Assembly (NCBI GenBank): GCA_020744225.1
Contig: JAGMWG010000014.1
Span: forward strand, 1,178,001 to 1,242,000
Length of the DNA stretch: 64,000 bases
Reading direction: 5' to 3'
Source: Paraphoma chrysanthemicola
Taxonomy: Eukaryota > Ascomycota > Dothideomycetes > Pleosporales > Phaeosphaeriaceae
The notes below the pieces were generated by a model that made no database searches, was not told the DNA's origin, and saw only the letters and a program-made list of their open reading frames with translations. A program made the position numbers and the translations under genes. This document shows, piece by piece, positions 35,487 through 46,936 of this stretch (position 1 is the first letter of the stretch; the number at the start of each line of letters is the position of its first letter).

Positions 35487-37267
35487 AATGGGCGTAACAG
35501 CGCAAGTGCTTAGACACGATAGTGAAAGCCCCGGATAATATGGCGTCAAGTGGTTTCGTGCAAGGAGTTTACAAGCGGTCTATTTAGCTGCTTGCTACCC
35601 TCAGTCAGCCTGTGGAATTTGCTTATACAGCGAGATAATTAGCATGTTGCTTTTCATCCTTATCAATTGTATTTTTCTCTAGGACTTCATCCTGATGATT
35701 TCCAGTAAGCGCATCGCTGCTCGAAGATGTGCTACAACATCGACGTGTACGCTTCGACTATTTGACATACACAAAAGGTGTATATCATGCAGTAAATGCA
35801 TCAGAATCACTCAAGTCGGCATGGCAAGGTTCAACAGAGTGCATTTTCAAAGGTGAGGCTAGTGCGCAACGACGCCCTCATTGCGGCGCGAAGGTGCATC
35901 GCGCCTCGTGATGGGGTCGCTTTTGCTAACTGCCGGGGATACGCGTTGACTTTATTGGGATAATGATGAGCCTGGTGCTTGCAAAAGCATACTTGCAATG
36001 AACTCTCGATCTTCCTCGAAATCCAGTACAGCTGTGCACATGAGTTCGTCCCAAAATCGCTAACGGAACCCGGGCGCAGGCGAAGATTCCGGCACGATAG
36101 CCCGCACTAAGATGATTCTTGCTGGAAATTTTTGTCTTTTTTCTTTCAGTTCGGGTATTTGAGACCAGTCATCTGCGATGTCATTGGCTGTTGTGTGCCT
36201 TGCATCCGCACGCAGACCTTCATCACATCCGGGCAGGCGGCAATTGATGCCGACCACTAAAACATGATTAATCTCGGTGCGGGCGTTGTCCTTCATTCCT
36301 GTGTCGTGCTACCGACCGCTCGCATTCATGCTAATCCAGACCAGTAGCTCTCTTCCGGCCCAGCATCCTGTTATTCGTTGTGGAAGTGGACCCGCGTGGT
36401 CAAGCATTTTTCGTTAGACAAACTTCGTACCTCGACAATACCAGCCACAGCTTTCCTTCGCTCTATCAAATCGGCGTACGTATCGTTCAGATGAACAAGT
36501 TAGGTGTCCAGAGTGCTCGAGAGTTTTCGGCAAGGAGGCAAAAGCCAATGTTTTCCTTCACTGATATCTCCTAATCGTCTCCCGTCTGAGCAACACATTA
36601 TGTAAGGCCATGCTCAGTGCCGCTGCCCATAACAGTACCGACAAGACCTTTCTTCGCCTGTCCTTGAGTGAAGAGTGTCAAAGCTATGCGGGGTGGCATG
36701 CGTCGGAACTTTCTTCCATGAAACGTCCACTGTCCAAACAGCCTAAGTTCGCCTACAACATTTCCACAAGCACCAATCTATCAGGATGAAGTCAATGGAA
36801 AGCTGATATTCATATTGAGTCCTAAATATCTACTTCTAGCCAATCCTACGGGTCACTCTCTCGATATAGGACAAGATTCCAATCCTCCAACTGCTTTTGC
36901 CTGGAAGTACGGACTGATTATGTAAGTCAAGAAGCTCTTTAGGTTGTGAAAATGGTCAGCATAATAATGAGCTGGACTATATGAGATCGGCGCCCATGAA
37001 TGGAAGATTGCTCCAGTGGCGCGTATACATCTCTCCAAAGTTCTACACTGGATGTGATTGGAGGCTGCAACGGGACGTACACAGCAGCGCAGGAAGCAAC
37101 TTTGTAGCTTCGTTGCTAGCTTTTTATCAATAATATCTAAGGAATTATCCGGGTCATTCTTGGGACACTTTGAACATTTCACCGGCATTCAGTGCACGCT
37201 ATCCAGGCAAGATCGCCGTCTTCAGATCTATCTTGAGCCCATGTGAGAATCAGTCCCGACCCTAAAT
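35487..37267. other. Gene-poor convergent region of about 1.8 kb
   Basis: Lies between the 3' ends of the MARVEL-like and the ankyrin-like genes. Only short frames without motifs occur on either strand. Confidence 0.55.
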
Positions 37268-38678
37268 CTACTCATCCAATTTGTTCTTCTGTGCACATGC
37301 ACGCGCCCTGTTCACTGCCGTCATGTACCACACAGCCCTCTCGGATCGCGGGTCGGTAAATGACTGCACCAAGGCTTCAGCTCGACCCGGCGTCTTCTCC
37401 ATCAAGATATCAGCGCCGTACTCTACCAACAATTTCGCCAATGGTAAGTCGTGGAGACGAAGGGCCGTCTCTAGTGGATATGACAAACGTCCAAGAGGGT
37501 GGTTGGTGTTTACTTTCACGCTGTTGGGGCACGCGCCAAGATTCAAAATATCTTTGGTTAGTTCATAGTCCCCACACGTGACTGCAATGTTGAGCAGACA
37601 CTTCTGGTCATGCCACTGTTCGCGCGCCGCGGAGCGATTGATGTCGCTTGCCTCAAACACACGTTCGCGCAGCAACATGCCGTAGACCGTGGCTGGATTT
37701 TTGCGTCCGTACCAGCCAGCACCCTTCAAAAACTCGTCTCCATAAACTTTGCGAATCTTGTGCGATGGATTACGGGCAAACAGTGCGGGCCAAAACTTCG
37801 ACGCGCTCCTATGTGCTGCTTCTGCGAAACACTTGAAGCTCCTTTTTCTGAATGTCGCTGATGGATTATTATCGTACCACTTAAGTAGCTCAGTAACAAT
37901 GTCTTCGTGATTGCTGAGCGGCGTGATCGCGTGGTAAATATCGAGGCGGTCCGCAATGCGTTTGTCCAAATTGCGTTGCTGGGCGATCATCTTTCGACCA
38001 TTGGCAGCTGTGCCAGAGAGTGTGATAATGTCGCGTATCATGTCAATAGTTCCGCGTGTTGTAGCATACTCCATGGTATCTCGGAAAAGCTTTGTGTTAC
38101 CCCACACCGTAACGCCATGTTGCATGAGCTTCTGCACAAGTGTGCGGTCGCCGTTTCCAATGGCTAAGCACATCGCCTCTTCCCCGCCTGTGGCACTGCT
38201 GATGTTCTTTGCTCTATGACCTTTCGCATGGAATACGTAGTATACAGCCTTGTCACTCAGACGGAAGAAGTCCTCGCAAACTTTCTTTGTGCACGCCGTG
38301 CGCTCTTTCTGTGTGGTCTGTCCGGTTGCTTGCATAATTACATCGACAACTTTGATGACAGCGCTCGGCAATGGACTAGGGAGCGAAGTAAGCACCTGTG
38401 TCCGACGTTCTAACATCGCGGGCAGGGTGGGCAGTAACAACCTGTGACCACGCAGATCGGAGTAAATGGCGGCAGGTTGGTTGCTGATTATATCGTGTGT
38501 TATGTACGATGCAAAAGTCGCTATGTTCTATCAGCAAGACGCTTGTTGAAGGTGAGGCACATGAAAACCTACTGCATACATCACGCCGCTTCCATGCAGC
38601 TTTGATGCCAGCGCATGCGACGAAGGAGCCGATCACAATCTGAAATATCTCAGGAGGCAGATCCAGAAGATTCGTCAT
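37268..38678 (-). CDS. Ankyrin-repeat-like protein with F-box-like N-terminus
   Basis: Two exons, 38573-38678 and 37268-38520, with a 52-nt intron (donor GTAGGT, acceptor AACATAG, phase 1), give about 452 aa. The N-terminus LLDLPPEIFQIVIGSFV, then WKRRDVCTTFASYITHDI, resembles a short F-box-like helix pair found in Dothideomycete ankyrin proteins. Degenerate ankyrin-like units follow: EAMCLAIGNGDRTLVQKLMQHG, YATTRGTIDMIRDII, LLNIAVTCGDYELTKDILNLGA and LETALRLHDLPLAKLLVEYGADI. The last two are the clearest. The intron joint VCTTFASY restores the family pattern. It probably acts as a protein-interaction scaffold; no enzyme domain is visible. Confidence 0.75.
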
Positions 38679-39135
38679 GGTAGATTGGATTGCGGTAGAT
38701 ACCTTGTATGATGAGGAAGCGGGAAGACGACAATCGAGGATAAGGATCTGAGTGAAATAAAGTTGAGGTTGAGGCCGAAGTGCTTTCGTGCAGATGTTCT
38801 CGGCGGCAGGGAAATGTGCACAACCAAGAACCCTTGGAAGGGACGACATATGTAAAGCGTGTGCTGCGAGCATGACTAGGACCGATCGCAGCAGCAAGTG
38901 TCGTGTAGCGTGAAAGACAATGTTCGAGTTGCACCAGTGCCGGAGGCGCAGGGGCCTGGGATGTTTAAACGGCACTAGATGAAAATGGAAGAGAGTGAGA
39001 TCACAAATGAACGATCTTTGTGGAATGAAAGTGGCGCAATGAGGATGTCAAGTTTATAAGTGCCTCATTTATATCTAGAAATGATTGCAGTTCCCTATTT
39101 TGGCGCAATTGGTAGCGTAGCTGGCTACTGTCTTC
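38679..39135. other. Intergenic, no gene seen
   Basis: Promoter of the ankyrin-like gene and 3' flank of the hydrolase gene, both minus-strand. Confidence 0.6.
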
Positions 39136-40178
39136 CTACACTAGAAGTTTACGCTTTAAGAAGTCTACCTGTTTCTCAGCATTCTTTTCAAATGCTTTCC
39201 CCTTGTAAGGATCAAAATGCCCACAGCCCTCTAAGACGTGAAGTTCCTTTGGTTCTCCTGCCTTCTCGAATGCACTTAGGGCAAATTCTGCTGGTGTTAC
39301 AATGTCCTCGGCTCCCACAGTCAGAAGGAATGGAGTAGGTGAGACTTGAGGATAAACATCGTATGGTTCGTATTGAGTCAAGAGCTCGAGACTGCGTTGA
39401 CGCATCAGCTCTGTGCAACGTGCTTCAAATAGTATGGGGAAACAAACCTCCTCAAAGTAACCTCGTTTTTGAATGATGACACTTTGCCCCACGCAGTGAA
39501 ACATTCGTAGGCGTCAGGAGTGGGCATCACAGATACTGCGGTCGGGTCCAAGGACACGCTTGAAATTACCACTGGTGCCTTGCCTTCTGCTCTTCCCAAA
39601 CGATCTTGAAGAGTGTATTAGACAAAGTTCTCATGACAAAGAATAATGTGTATGAAATGGCTTCGGGTACCTTGGGAAAGGAGAACTTTCAACATTTTGT
39701 TGACCTCTGGGGGATTTCAGGCAAGAGAACGGCTCCCACTTATGAATGGGACCTGGCTCAGGACAGCCTTGACTCTGCGGTCTTTTGCAGCCACTGACAC
39801 AACATGACCACCGCTATACGAGCTACCCCATACAGCAATCTTCTGCTCATCAACATCCTTTCTGGACTGGGCGTACGAAATAGCATCTGACATGTCATCG
39901 ATTTGCTGTGTTGGTACTATCTCTTGACGTGGCTCTCCTTCGCGGGTGTCGCTGGCACCAAAGCCCCGGTGATCGTATACGACGCAAGAAATAGGCAATT
40001 TTGCAACAAAGTGGCTGGCAAAGGAATCCAGGCCCATCTCTTTTACAGCAGAGAAACCATGGGCCATTACGACACACGGAAGAAGGGCGGAATTTCGGAC
40101 TGCTGTCTCGGGAGTATAAAACCAACCCCGGAGGGTGACTCCATCCTTCATCTTGAATTCGATGTTTTCGCGGGGCAT
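39136..40178 (-). pseudogene. Alpha/beta hydrolase with one in-frame TGA
   Basis: Three exons, 39671-40178, 39448-39604 and 39136-39391, keep one frame over 306 codons. The single defect is TGA at 39717-39719 (codon 154). Introns are ordinary: 66 nt (GTACCC, branch TCTAAT, TTCAAG) and 56 nt (GTTTGT, ACGCAG). The first also removes a TAA. Before the stop: MPRENIEFKMKDGVTLRGWF, AHGFSAVKEMG, YDHRGFGASD and the nucleophile loop WGSSYSGG. After it: DRLGRAEGKAPV, MPTPDAYECF, NEVTLRSLELL, then TVGAEDIVTP (Asp) and GCGHFDPYKG (His). The fold is that of fungal dienelactone-hydrolase/S15-like esterases. A CGA-to-TGA change is the simplest cause. Without readthrough only 153 residues would be made, lacking Asp and His. 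It lies next to the dioxygenase gene. Confidence 0.78.
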
Positions 40179-42327
40179 AATGCTTTTGTTGATCCAAGTC
40201 CTGACGTATAACCTGCAGAAGTGGACTTGTTCCTGCTTGTGACCCCTTTAAAACATACAAAAGGCTGGAGCGCAAGAATATTAACCCGTCTGCTTTAGTT
40301 ATTGATTATTAAACTTCTTACTAAGCGCGGTTTACCAATTGCCAAAACTGATTACAATTGTTGTTCTGCTGCGGGCGTAAGAGTCGGCCCGTGAAAGTCA
40401 GGGCGCGAAGCCGAGGGTGTGGAGATTTGCAGGCTCACATCTACGGTCTACTTTAAGCCGACAACGAATCAATGATTGCGCTAGTCGGTTTTAGGAAATG
40501 GCCTGTAGAAGAAAGTTTTTACTCCTAAATCTTGGAAGTCAGTGTGCAGTAAGTGAACTTTATATAGGCAAGTCTATAGCTATATAATAAGCTATTATAC
40601 AGGTAAGTAAGAAGATAAGCTATTGTCAAATACTAAAATCCTTCCAACAACTTTGGTGTTTAACCCTAGCTCTGGCAGCCGAAGTGTACTGTAGCACCTC
40701 ACATTACTCCGCATTGCGTAACCCAGCTACAAACTAAGCGGAGCTTCGCTCGGTATGTGGCACAGGTACCGCTTTCGCCAATTCCAAGAAACTTAATTAT
40801 AGTTTCAAAATCGCAGACTAGATCTTAAAGTTAAATAATCAGAGGAGCTCATTGCTCACTCCCACTTTCGTTGTAGTTCGTCCCTACCCTTTTCAGCACC
40901 CTCAAGTCTTTCGCACGTAAAATCACACCTGCGGTGTTACTTACGAGTTATATCACTCATCAACACCATATAATAGTGTTGAGCTTGATCCCTGCATGAG
41001 CACTCTCGAAGGTGTACTTCATGCATAGCCAGCACCGATCCAGAACGGACGATCTACAGTCGAGGTATGCATGTTAGTGAAGTTTGTAAGTGCAGATTCA
41101 TCCCTGCGGATAGAAAGTGTATGCGGATATTGATGGAACGTATTAGTAATGATAGGTAATCATGGCTATATTTCTATGATATACGTGCTGAGAACTTGCT
41201 TGCCGACTGTTGCGCGAACATCTCTCTGTTGATGCATGTTTTGAAAATTCCTGAACAGCTCAGTCTCGGGCCAGCGGTGGTGCTACACAGGACTCAATGC
41301 ACACAACCCGTAGCTTTGCAGCTTGACGGAAACCAACCGTGGAGACTTAGCTAGCGACACTGCGCTGGAAGATCTCTGGCGGTGTGTCGAGTAGCTGCAT
41401 ATTGCTATTGATCTGGTGTGGACCCTCGAAGAAGACGCTGAGACGTGAGGTTGGCATAGGAGCAGACGCGCATACACAAGTAGGTTGTGTTTATATCGAC
41501 AAGTGTTTGGTCAGCTTCGTCCACGGGCGAGATGGTTCAGGTGATAGAACGATATTCTCAAAGTAAGAGAAAGTATGATGTGAGAATACATCAATCCTGT
41601 CTTCCAGTAAGAGGATGTGTTCGCTGGGTCGCACTCAGTCCAGATACTCGGGAAGCGTTATGCGCATTGAAGAGCGGAAGAAATGTCTAAGTCGCATCGT
41701 TACAACTGTAGCGGTACTGTACCTGTATTATTTGAACAAGTTTGTTCGTGTAGGGAAAAGTCTTAAGAAACTGACTTGATGGTCAATTGGAAACTTTTTG
41801 CCTGAATTTGTAGACCTTCAATTTTGTTTTAGGTGGACAAGCTAAAATTCCCAACATCTCTTGCCATAGAAGTGCTATTCCGCATTTCGAGAGCCTCCGT
41901 TTATTCCGAAGTGATCGCCAGTCAAGGGAAGCTGGCCGCCAATTGGCGGCGTAAAGTTGATTCAGTCGTTCCTCTAATTCAAATTTAGCCGGTGGAGGGG
42001 CAAATCCACGGGCTAGTGGGGATTTCCGCATAGGCATCACGAGGTGAAGGAAAAGGCCGATGAATGGGCCGACTCCGCACCGCTCGATCTCATTGAAACA
42101 CGGGAGTATGATAGACGCACTGGATTTTTTTCAATTCGTTTCTCGAATTGTGCAAAAACATTGTGATTCGAACGTGGCAACTCGAGAATGCGCTTCCAGC
42201 GATTCGGTGAGAGGGGATAAAGCACTTCGGCTGTACATTGCCTTCCTGACTACACCCACCCATGTGCCTTTACACCTCATTAGGTATTATATAACTGTTC
42301 TCCGAATTTCTGCATCTCAGTCTAACT
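40179..42327. other. AT-rich gene-free stretch of about 2.1 kb
   Basis: No coding frame with a recognisable motif on either strand. 40260-40660 and 40780-41000 are visibly AT-rich (runs such as TATAGCTATATAATAAGC). A perfect 7-bp inverted repeat TCAACAC/GTGTTGA is near 40959-40982. It may be an eroded repeat, but no terminal repeats or transposase were identified. Confidence 0.5.
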
Positions 42328-43914
42328 TTAGAGACGCTCCAGGGGTCCCTTTCCAAAAAGTTTAACTTCTTCAGGGAAATATGTAAGAGGCTTCCTTTGA
42401 CCCAATTCTTTTGTGTCAATCCAATTCCCATGAATCTGCGACTTCACATGAAACGGAAGCTCTGCAATCGCAATCGGCTTGGTGAAATCCTTGGTGTCAA
42501 TAAAGACTAGTTCCGTGCCACGAGCATCAGATCGGTCCACCACTGACATAATCCAGCCATCCCCTTCGGGCGAATCGTCAGATCGAGGTATGAAAGTAGG
42601 CTCCTGTACTGTGGCGTGATCACCAGGGTAGAAATACTGCGTTTTTCCAGTTTGTTTGTTGATCATGGCGAGCGCATTTAGGCCCTGGAAGACGTTGTCG
42701 GACGATGTATCGTCAGGCTGCAAGTAAACAGCCATGAAAATGATCTTGTACTTTTTGGTCATGAAACGCTCGTCCAGACGCGGAAACTCTGATGGAATAT
42801 CGATAACAACTTCTGGATCTCCAAGCCAGGATTCGCTAGGCTTCGTAGGATCGATCTCCCAACGGACGAAATCCGCCCTTGGGGCTGAAAAAGGCACATT
42901 GCCCTCAGGATCCGGAAAGAAAGGAAACACGTTGCCTTGCACTCTGGAGGCCTCGATGTACAACTTCCCATTCTCTTCCCATGCCCCCGCAGAGTGAACG
43001 TTTACGCAATTATGCCAGTAGTAGACTCGGCTCTCACCCTGTTTCCAGCCAGCAGGAGGGGAAGCCGGCGTGCGGGGCACCACAACGAAAGGTGCTGGTC
43101 GGTCGGGCCGGAACATCCAGTGATGCTCGCCTTTCTTCATGCGCTCAATATCATGACCAAATGGCCATGACATGAGAATGATGAAGTTTTCGGTGATACC
43201 ACAATCGTGGATTAGAGTTGGAAAGGGTTGCTTTACCCAAAGCTCCTGGGTCTTGTTGCCGTCCTTGCCAACAGACCACGTGACGACATCATCAGAACCG
43301 GTTCCCTTCGCCGCGTAACCAAATGTCACCAGTTCTTCGGTAAATGGGTCGACTTTAGGGTGAGCAGAGAATGATTTTGACTTTACTTGATCGTAGAACG
43401 GGTCGTAGCCGGTGGTGTCAAGAGTATCCGGATCAATCTGGTAGGGATTTGCGGTTTCTTCTAATGCAAGAAGACGGCCCGCCCAATAGATGACGTTGGT
43501 GTTTGCAGACGAATCGATCGCAGCTCTGATGCAAGGATGACGATCCCAAGGGTTCTGGAAAGCACCGAAAAATGATTTTCCGGCACGTATCTCTAGTCGA
43601 AGTTTCTCCGTCTTAATGTATTTCATCTTAAAGTCAATGTGACCTTCATGTATTCGGAAAGCAGAAATTGAGCCATCTCCATCAATAGGGATAGATTTAG
43701 CTTTGTGCAAATAACGATCAGGGCTGACTCGATAAAAGGTGCCATCGATTTTGTGTGGAATTTGACCATGTACGATGAGCTTACCCGCCTCAGCTTCAAA
43801 ACGGCCAGGAGTCGTGGAGCCGCTTAGGTCGGATATTGCTGGCCAGTTCGACTTGAGCCTGGATTTCGCATCCGCGATGGTTCCATATAGTAATCCAGTT
43901 ATTATGTCCCCCAT
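42328..43914 (-). CDS. Carotenoid/stilbene-cleaving dioxygenase (RPE65 family)
   Basis: Single exon, 528 aa, ATG at 43914. The four iron-binding histidines of the family can be placed: FSAHPKVDP, LIHDCGITE, NCVNVHSAGAWEENG and SQIHGNWID near the C-terminus. GTFYRVSPDR, IDGDGSISAFRI and EPTFIPRSD are the other conserved blocks. There is no signal or transit peptide, so it is likely cytosolic. The enzyme uses Fe(II) and O2 to split a C=C bond of a carotenoid, apocarotenoid or stilbene. The length is close to that of Neurospora CAO-1, the resveratrol cleaver, but the substrate cannot be read from the sequence. It is divergent from the monooxygenase at 44644 across 729 bases. Confidence 0.9.
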   Translation of the reverse strand: MGDIITGLLYGTIADAKSRLKSNWPAISDLSGSTTPGRFEAEAGKLIVHGQIPHKIDGTFYRVSPDRYLHKAKSIPIDGDGSISAFRIHEGHIDFKMKYIKTEKLRLEIRAGKSFFGAFQNPWDRHPCIRAAIDSSANTNVIYWAGRLLALEETANPYQIDPDTLDTTGYDPFYDQVKSKSFSAHPKVDPFTEELVTFGYAAKGTGSDDVVTWSVGKDGNKTQELWVKQPFPTLIHDCGITENFIILMSWPFGHDIERMKKGEHHWMFRPDRPAPFVVVPRTPASPPAGWKQGESRVYYWHNCVNVHSAGAWEENGKLYIEASRVQGNVFPFFPDPEGNVPFSAPRADFVRWEIDPTKPSESWLGDPEVVIDIPSEFPRLDERFMTKKYKIIFMAVYLQPDDTSSDNVFQGLNALAMINKQTGKTQYFYPGDHATVQEPTFIPRSDDSPEGDGWIMSVVDRSDARGTELVFIDTKDFTKPIAIAELPFHVKSQIHGNWIDTKELGQRKPLTYFPEEVKLFGKGPLERL

Positions 43915-44643
43915 GGTCGGCTTCAGAATTTGTTCGAGAAAGAGGCAGAAATTTTATAGCTTGTTCAAGGAATGCTTCGCATGAGAGGATCTTTCACGAT
44001 GGAATCTGATTAACAGTGCGCGATTAATATGTAAAAGAATTCTCTGGGCTTTCCTGTAGTAAGCTACAAGGCATCAGAGCAAATCGAAAGTGCCCCGCGG
44101 GAATCGCTCGTTTTGCGGGAAATACCCGCCAACCCCGCTAGATCATCAACGTCAACCGCCATTTCGTGAGCAAAACGTGCCGCGACAAGGCTTTCCCTTC
44201 CCATTCCGCGCATTGACGATGTTGGTTGTCTCGGAAATCTCCCTCGCTGGAACCCCACCTGAATGGCATAACTTCAGCCGCCAGCCACGGAAAGTTTTCG
44301 TACTTTGATGTTTGGGGTAGATCGTGTCTCTTGAATTGATTGGGCCTATTAAGATTCATCTACTTGCGGGTAGTGCAGATGTCAGCATTGCGTGACTGCA
44401 GGTCCAGGGCTGTATACTCCGGTAGAAACATGCACTGTAGAGTCGCTGAATCTCGGTCGTGGAAAATGTGAAAGGCCGAGCAGCTCGATCATGGATTTGG
44501 TGTGGGTTTACTCCAGGCAGCCACCGCTACTACATGACTAGCACATTTTTAATATGAACATATTGCTCATGCATAGATCGTGTTGTTCTCTAATTGACTA
44601 AACACAAAATCCTCACCAACCTGTTCTACGGTGCACTCTTACG
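43915..44643. promoter_or_regulatory. Divergent promoter, dioxygenase (-) and monooxygenase (+)
   Basis: 729 bases between opposed starts. Two palindromic-looking CCCGCGGG-like and TTTCGTGAGC elements near 44093-44170 were noticed, but no known operator can be named. The geometry suggests joint control of the two oxygenases. Confidence 0.5.
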
Positions 44644-46692
44644 ATGGCGTCTAACTCCGAACCTTATCATTATACAAAACATTGGATTGGACAGCCTCGA
44701 CCTGTCCGAATTGTCATAGTTGGTGCAGGAGTCTCTGGGATCGGGGCTGTCAAACTCTTCAAAGAGGTTCTGGGTAATCTGCCGGTCTCGTTGACGCTAT
44801 ACGAGAAAAACCACGATGTCAGGGGCACCTGGCTCGAGAACAGATATCCCGGGTACTTTGAACCTCCACAGATTGTCGGTGCTAAGGCTAATGCTGCGCC
44901 ACAGCTGCTCATGTGATATCCCTGCTCACAATTATACGTATTCATGGGAGGGAAATCCAAACTGGTCGCGCATGTACGTCGAAGCCGAGGAAATTTTCGA
45001 CTACTATAAAGGCCGAGCTCAGACTTATGGTGTCTTTGAGTATGTGAAGTTAGGACATAAGGTGCATGAAGCTGTCTGGAACGACACAAAAGGAAAATGG
45101 GTCTTACAAGTTGAAGATCTAGCCACAAGACAGATGATAAAGGATGAAGCAGAGGTTCTCATCAACGCCGGAGGATTCTTAAAGTTTGTGATCGAGTTGA
45201 CTCTTTCTCCACCTATGAGCTAACAAACGCACAGTACATGGAAATGGCCTGACGTAAGCGGACTGGAAAGTTTCCGGGGAAAGTTACTCCATTCCGCAGC
45301 TTGGGACAATACTGTGAACTTTGAGAACAAAACAGTCGCAGTGATAGGATCAGGATCATCTGCTATACAGATCGTCCCGAGAATTCAGAAAGGCAAGTAA
45401 ATAGACCGATATGAAGTACGTGGCTAACATGTCATGCAGATGTCAAACATCTTTTCTCAATCAACAGATCACCCACGTGGATTACTCCCAAGTACGCAGT
45501 CGAACACGCACCTTCGAACCCAGAAATGCGGTATACGCAAGAACAGCAGAAGAAATGGGCTATGGACCCAGAGGAATTTCTCCGTTATCGCAAAGAGATT
45601 GATGCTACAATTACTCATGGATTTCGGGTCAATTACAGGAACTCTGAGTCTCAGGCGGAGGCATATAAGGCATGCTCCCAGGAGATGCATGCTATTCTAT
45701 CCGAGAAGGAAGGCTTATCAGAGCTGTTGATTCCCAAGTTTGAAGTTGGCTGCCGAAGGTGAGTGAAGATTGAACGATACCATCGCTTTTGCTGATACAA
45801 TTCTAGACTGACACCAGGTGTGGGATACCTAGAGGCTTTGGTTGAGGACAACGTTACGGTCATCGGAGAAGGCATCAAAAAATTCACCGCGAACAGTATC
45901 GTGACCCAAAGTGGCTTAGCTATCAAGGTCGATGCTGTCATCTATGCGACTGGGTTTGATACAAGCTATCGTCCGCCCTTTAACGTCCGGGGCAAACATG
46001 GCAATGAGCTGAGAGATGTGTGGGCAGATAAGCCTAGGTCTTACTTGGCCGTTGCTGTCTCGGGATTTCCCAACTACTTTAGTAAGTCGCTTTTGCGAGG
46101 GTTAGCGCTACGTCTCTGCTGATTACCCATCCTTCAGCTGCTATAGGCCCAAATTTTCCAGTCGCGAACGGCTCTCTCCTTTATGCCGTGGAAGCAGTGT
46201 TAAGGTATGCCTTTGAGGCCGTTCGCAAGATTCAAAGACAGAACATCAAGTCTCTTCATCCAACCCCAGAGGCAGTCGAAGACTTCCAGCAGTATAAGGA
46301 TTCCTTCGTGCGAGATACTGTCTGGACCTCAGATTGTAGATCATGGTAAGTATTGCTCCATATTCATACACCAGGAGCTCATCGATCTTGGCGATACATT
46401 CTCACGTCTTCCAAATCATGTAATATGTTTTCTAATGATCGCTATAGGTACAAAAATGGCAAACCAGATGGAGAAGTTTGGGGCCCCTGGCCGGGGCTCT
46501 GCGCTGCATTTCAGACAATCGTTGGAAGAGCCGCGATGGGAAGACTATGAGATCAAGTACTGGCATCCCAATCGGTTCGAATTCTTCGGTGATGGAAGCA
46601 CTGAGCAAGAAATCTCAGGCGGAGATACCTCCTACTATCTCAGTGAGCCTACTCGCAAAGTTCGCGAGGACATCATTAAGGCTCGGCTGTAA
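44644..46692 (+). pseudogene. Baeyer-Villiger-type flavin monooxygenase with late frameshift
   Basis: Seven exons: 44644-44852, 44905-45183, 45235-45392, 45440-45758, 45807-46081, 46138-46345 and 46448-46692. The total is one base too long for a single frame (1693 nt). An FAD Rossmann motif IVGAGVSGIG lies at residues 24-33. The BVMO fingerprint FRGKLLHSAAWD and the NADPH motif VIGSGSSAI follow. CRSWYKNGKPDGE is the usual late block. In exon 7 the frame runs off after GPWPG and stops at TGA 46548-46550. The alternative frame reads SALHFRQSLEEPRWEDYE, as homologues do, to the stop at 46690. One G too many in CCGGGGC at 46492-46498 explains this. Intron 3 (45393-45439) is GC-AG. As written, the protein is about 516 aa with a replaced tail. 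Confidence 0.8.
45393..45439 (+). other. GC-AG intron
   Basis: Donor AAAG|GCAAGT, branch GCTAAC, acceptor CATGCAG, 47 nt. Using the nearby GTAAAT instead shifts the frame and stops soon, so the GC donor is required to reach DVKHLFSINRSPTW. Confidence 0.8.
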
Positions 46693-46936
46693 ACTATATA
46701 TTGTAAACAGCAGCACGTCACCGCATAGGTGCTGCTTAGGCTAATTCCGCATAAGAATAAAGAACGTGTCAACTGTGCCGAAATTTGGCGTGCTACAATT
46801 CGCAAGATGAATATTCTAAAACAATCAGGGTAGCAGCCTTGATCCCTTTGCGGGCAACAATCTGGCGGCGCACACGTTACAAGTGATCCATCATGAACTC
46901 ACAAGCTCTTCTATCTTAGAAACATGACCAAAGGAT

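Noticed and set aside
36000..37200. Short frames in the 35.5-37.3 kb spacer
   Set aside because: All under 115 codons, no splice-compatible partners and no motifs.
39600..39670. A second stop (TAA) in the hydrolase gene as further decay
   Set aside because: It lies inside a normal 66-nt intron whose removal restores the family sequence.
39690..39730. A 33-nt or 46-nt intron removing the hydrolase TGA
   Set aside because: Too short, or it would delete the conserved VPFISG segment.
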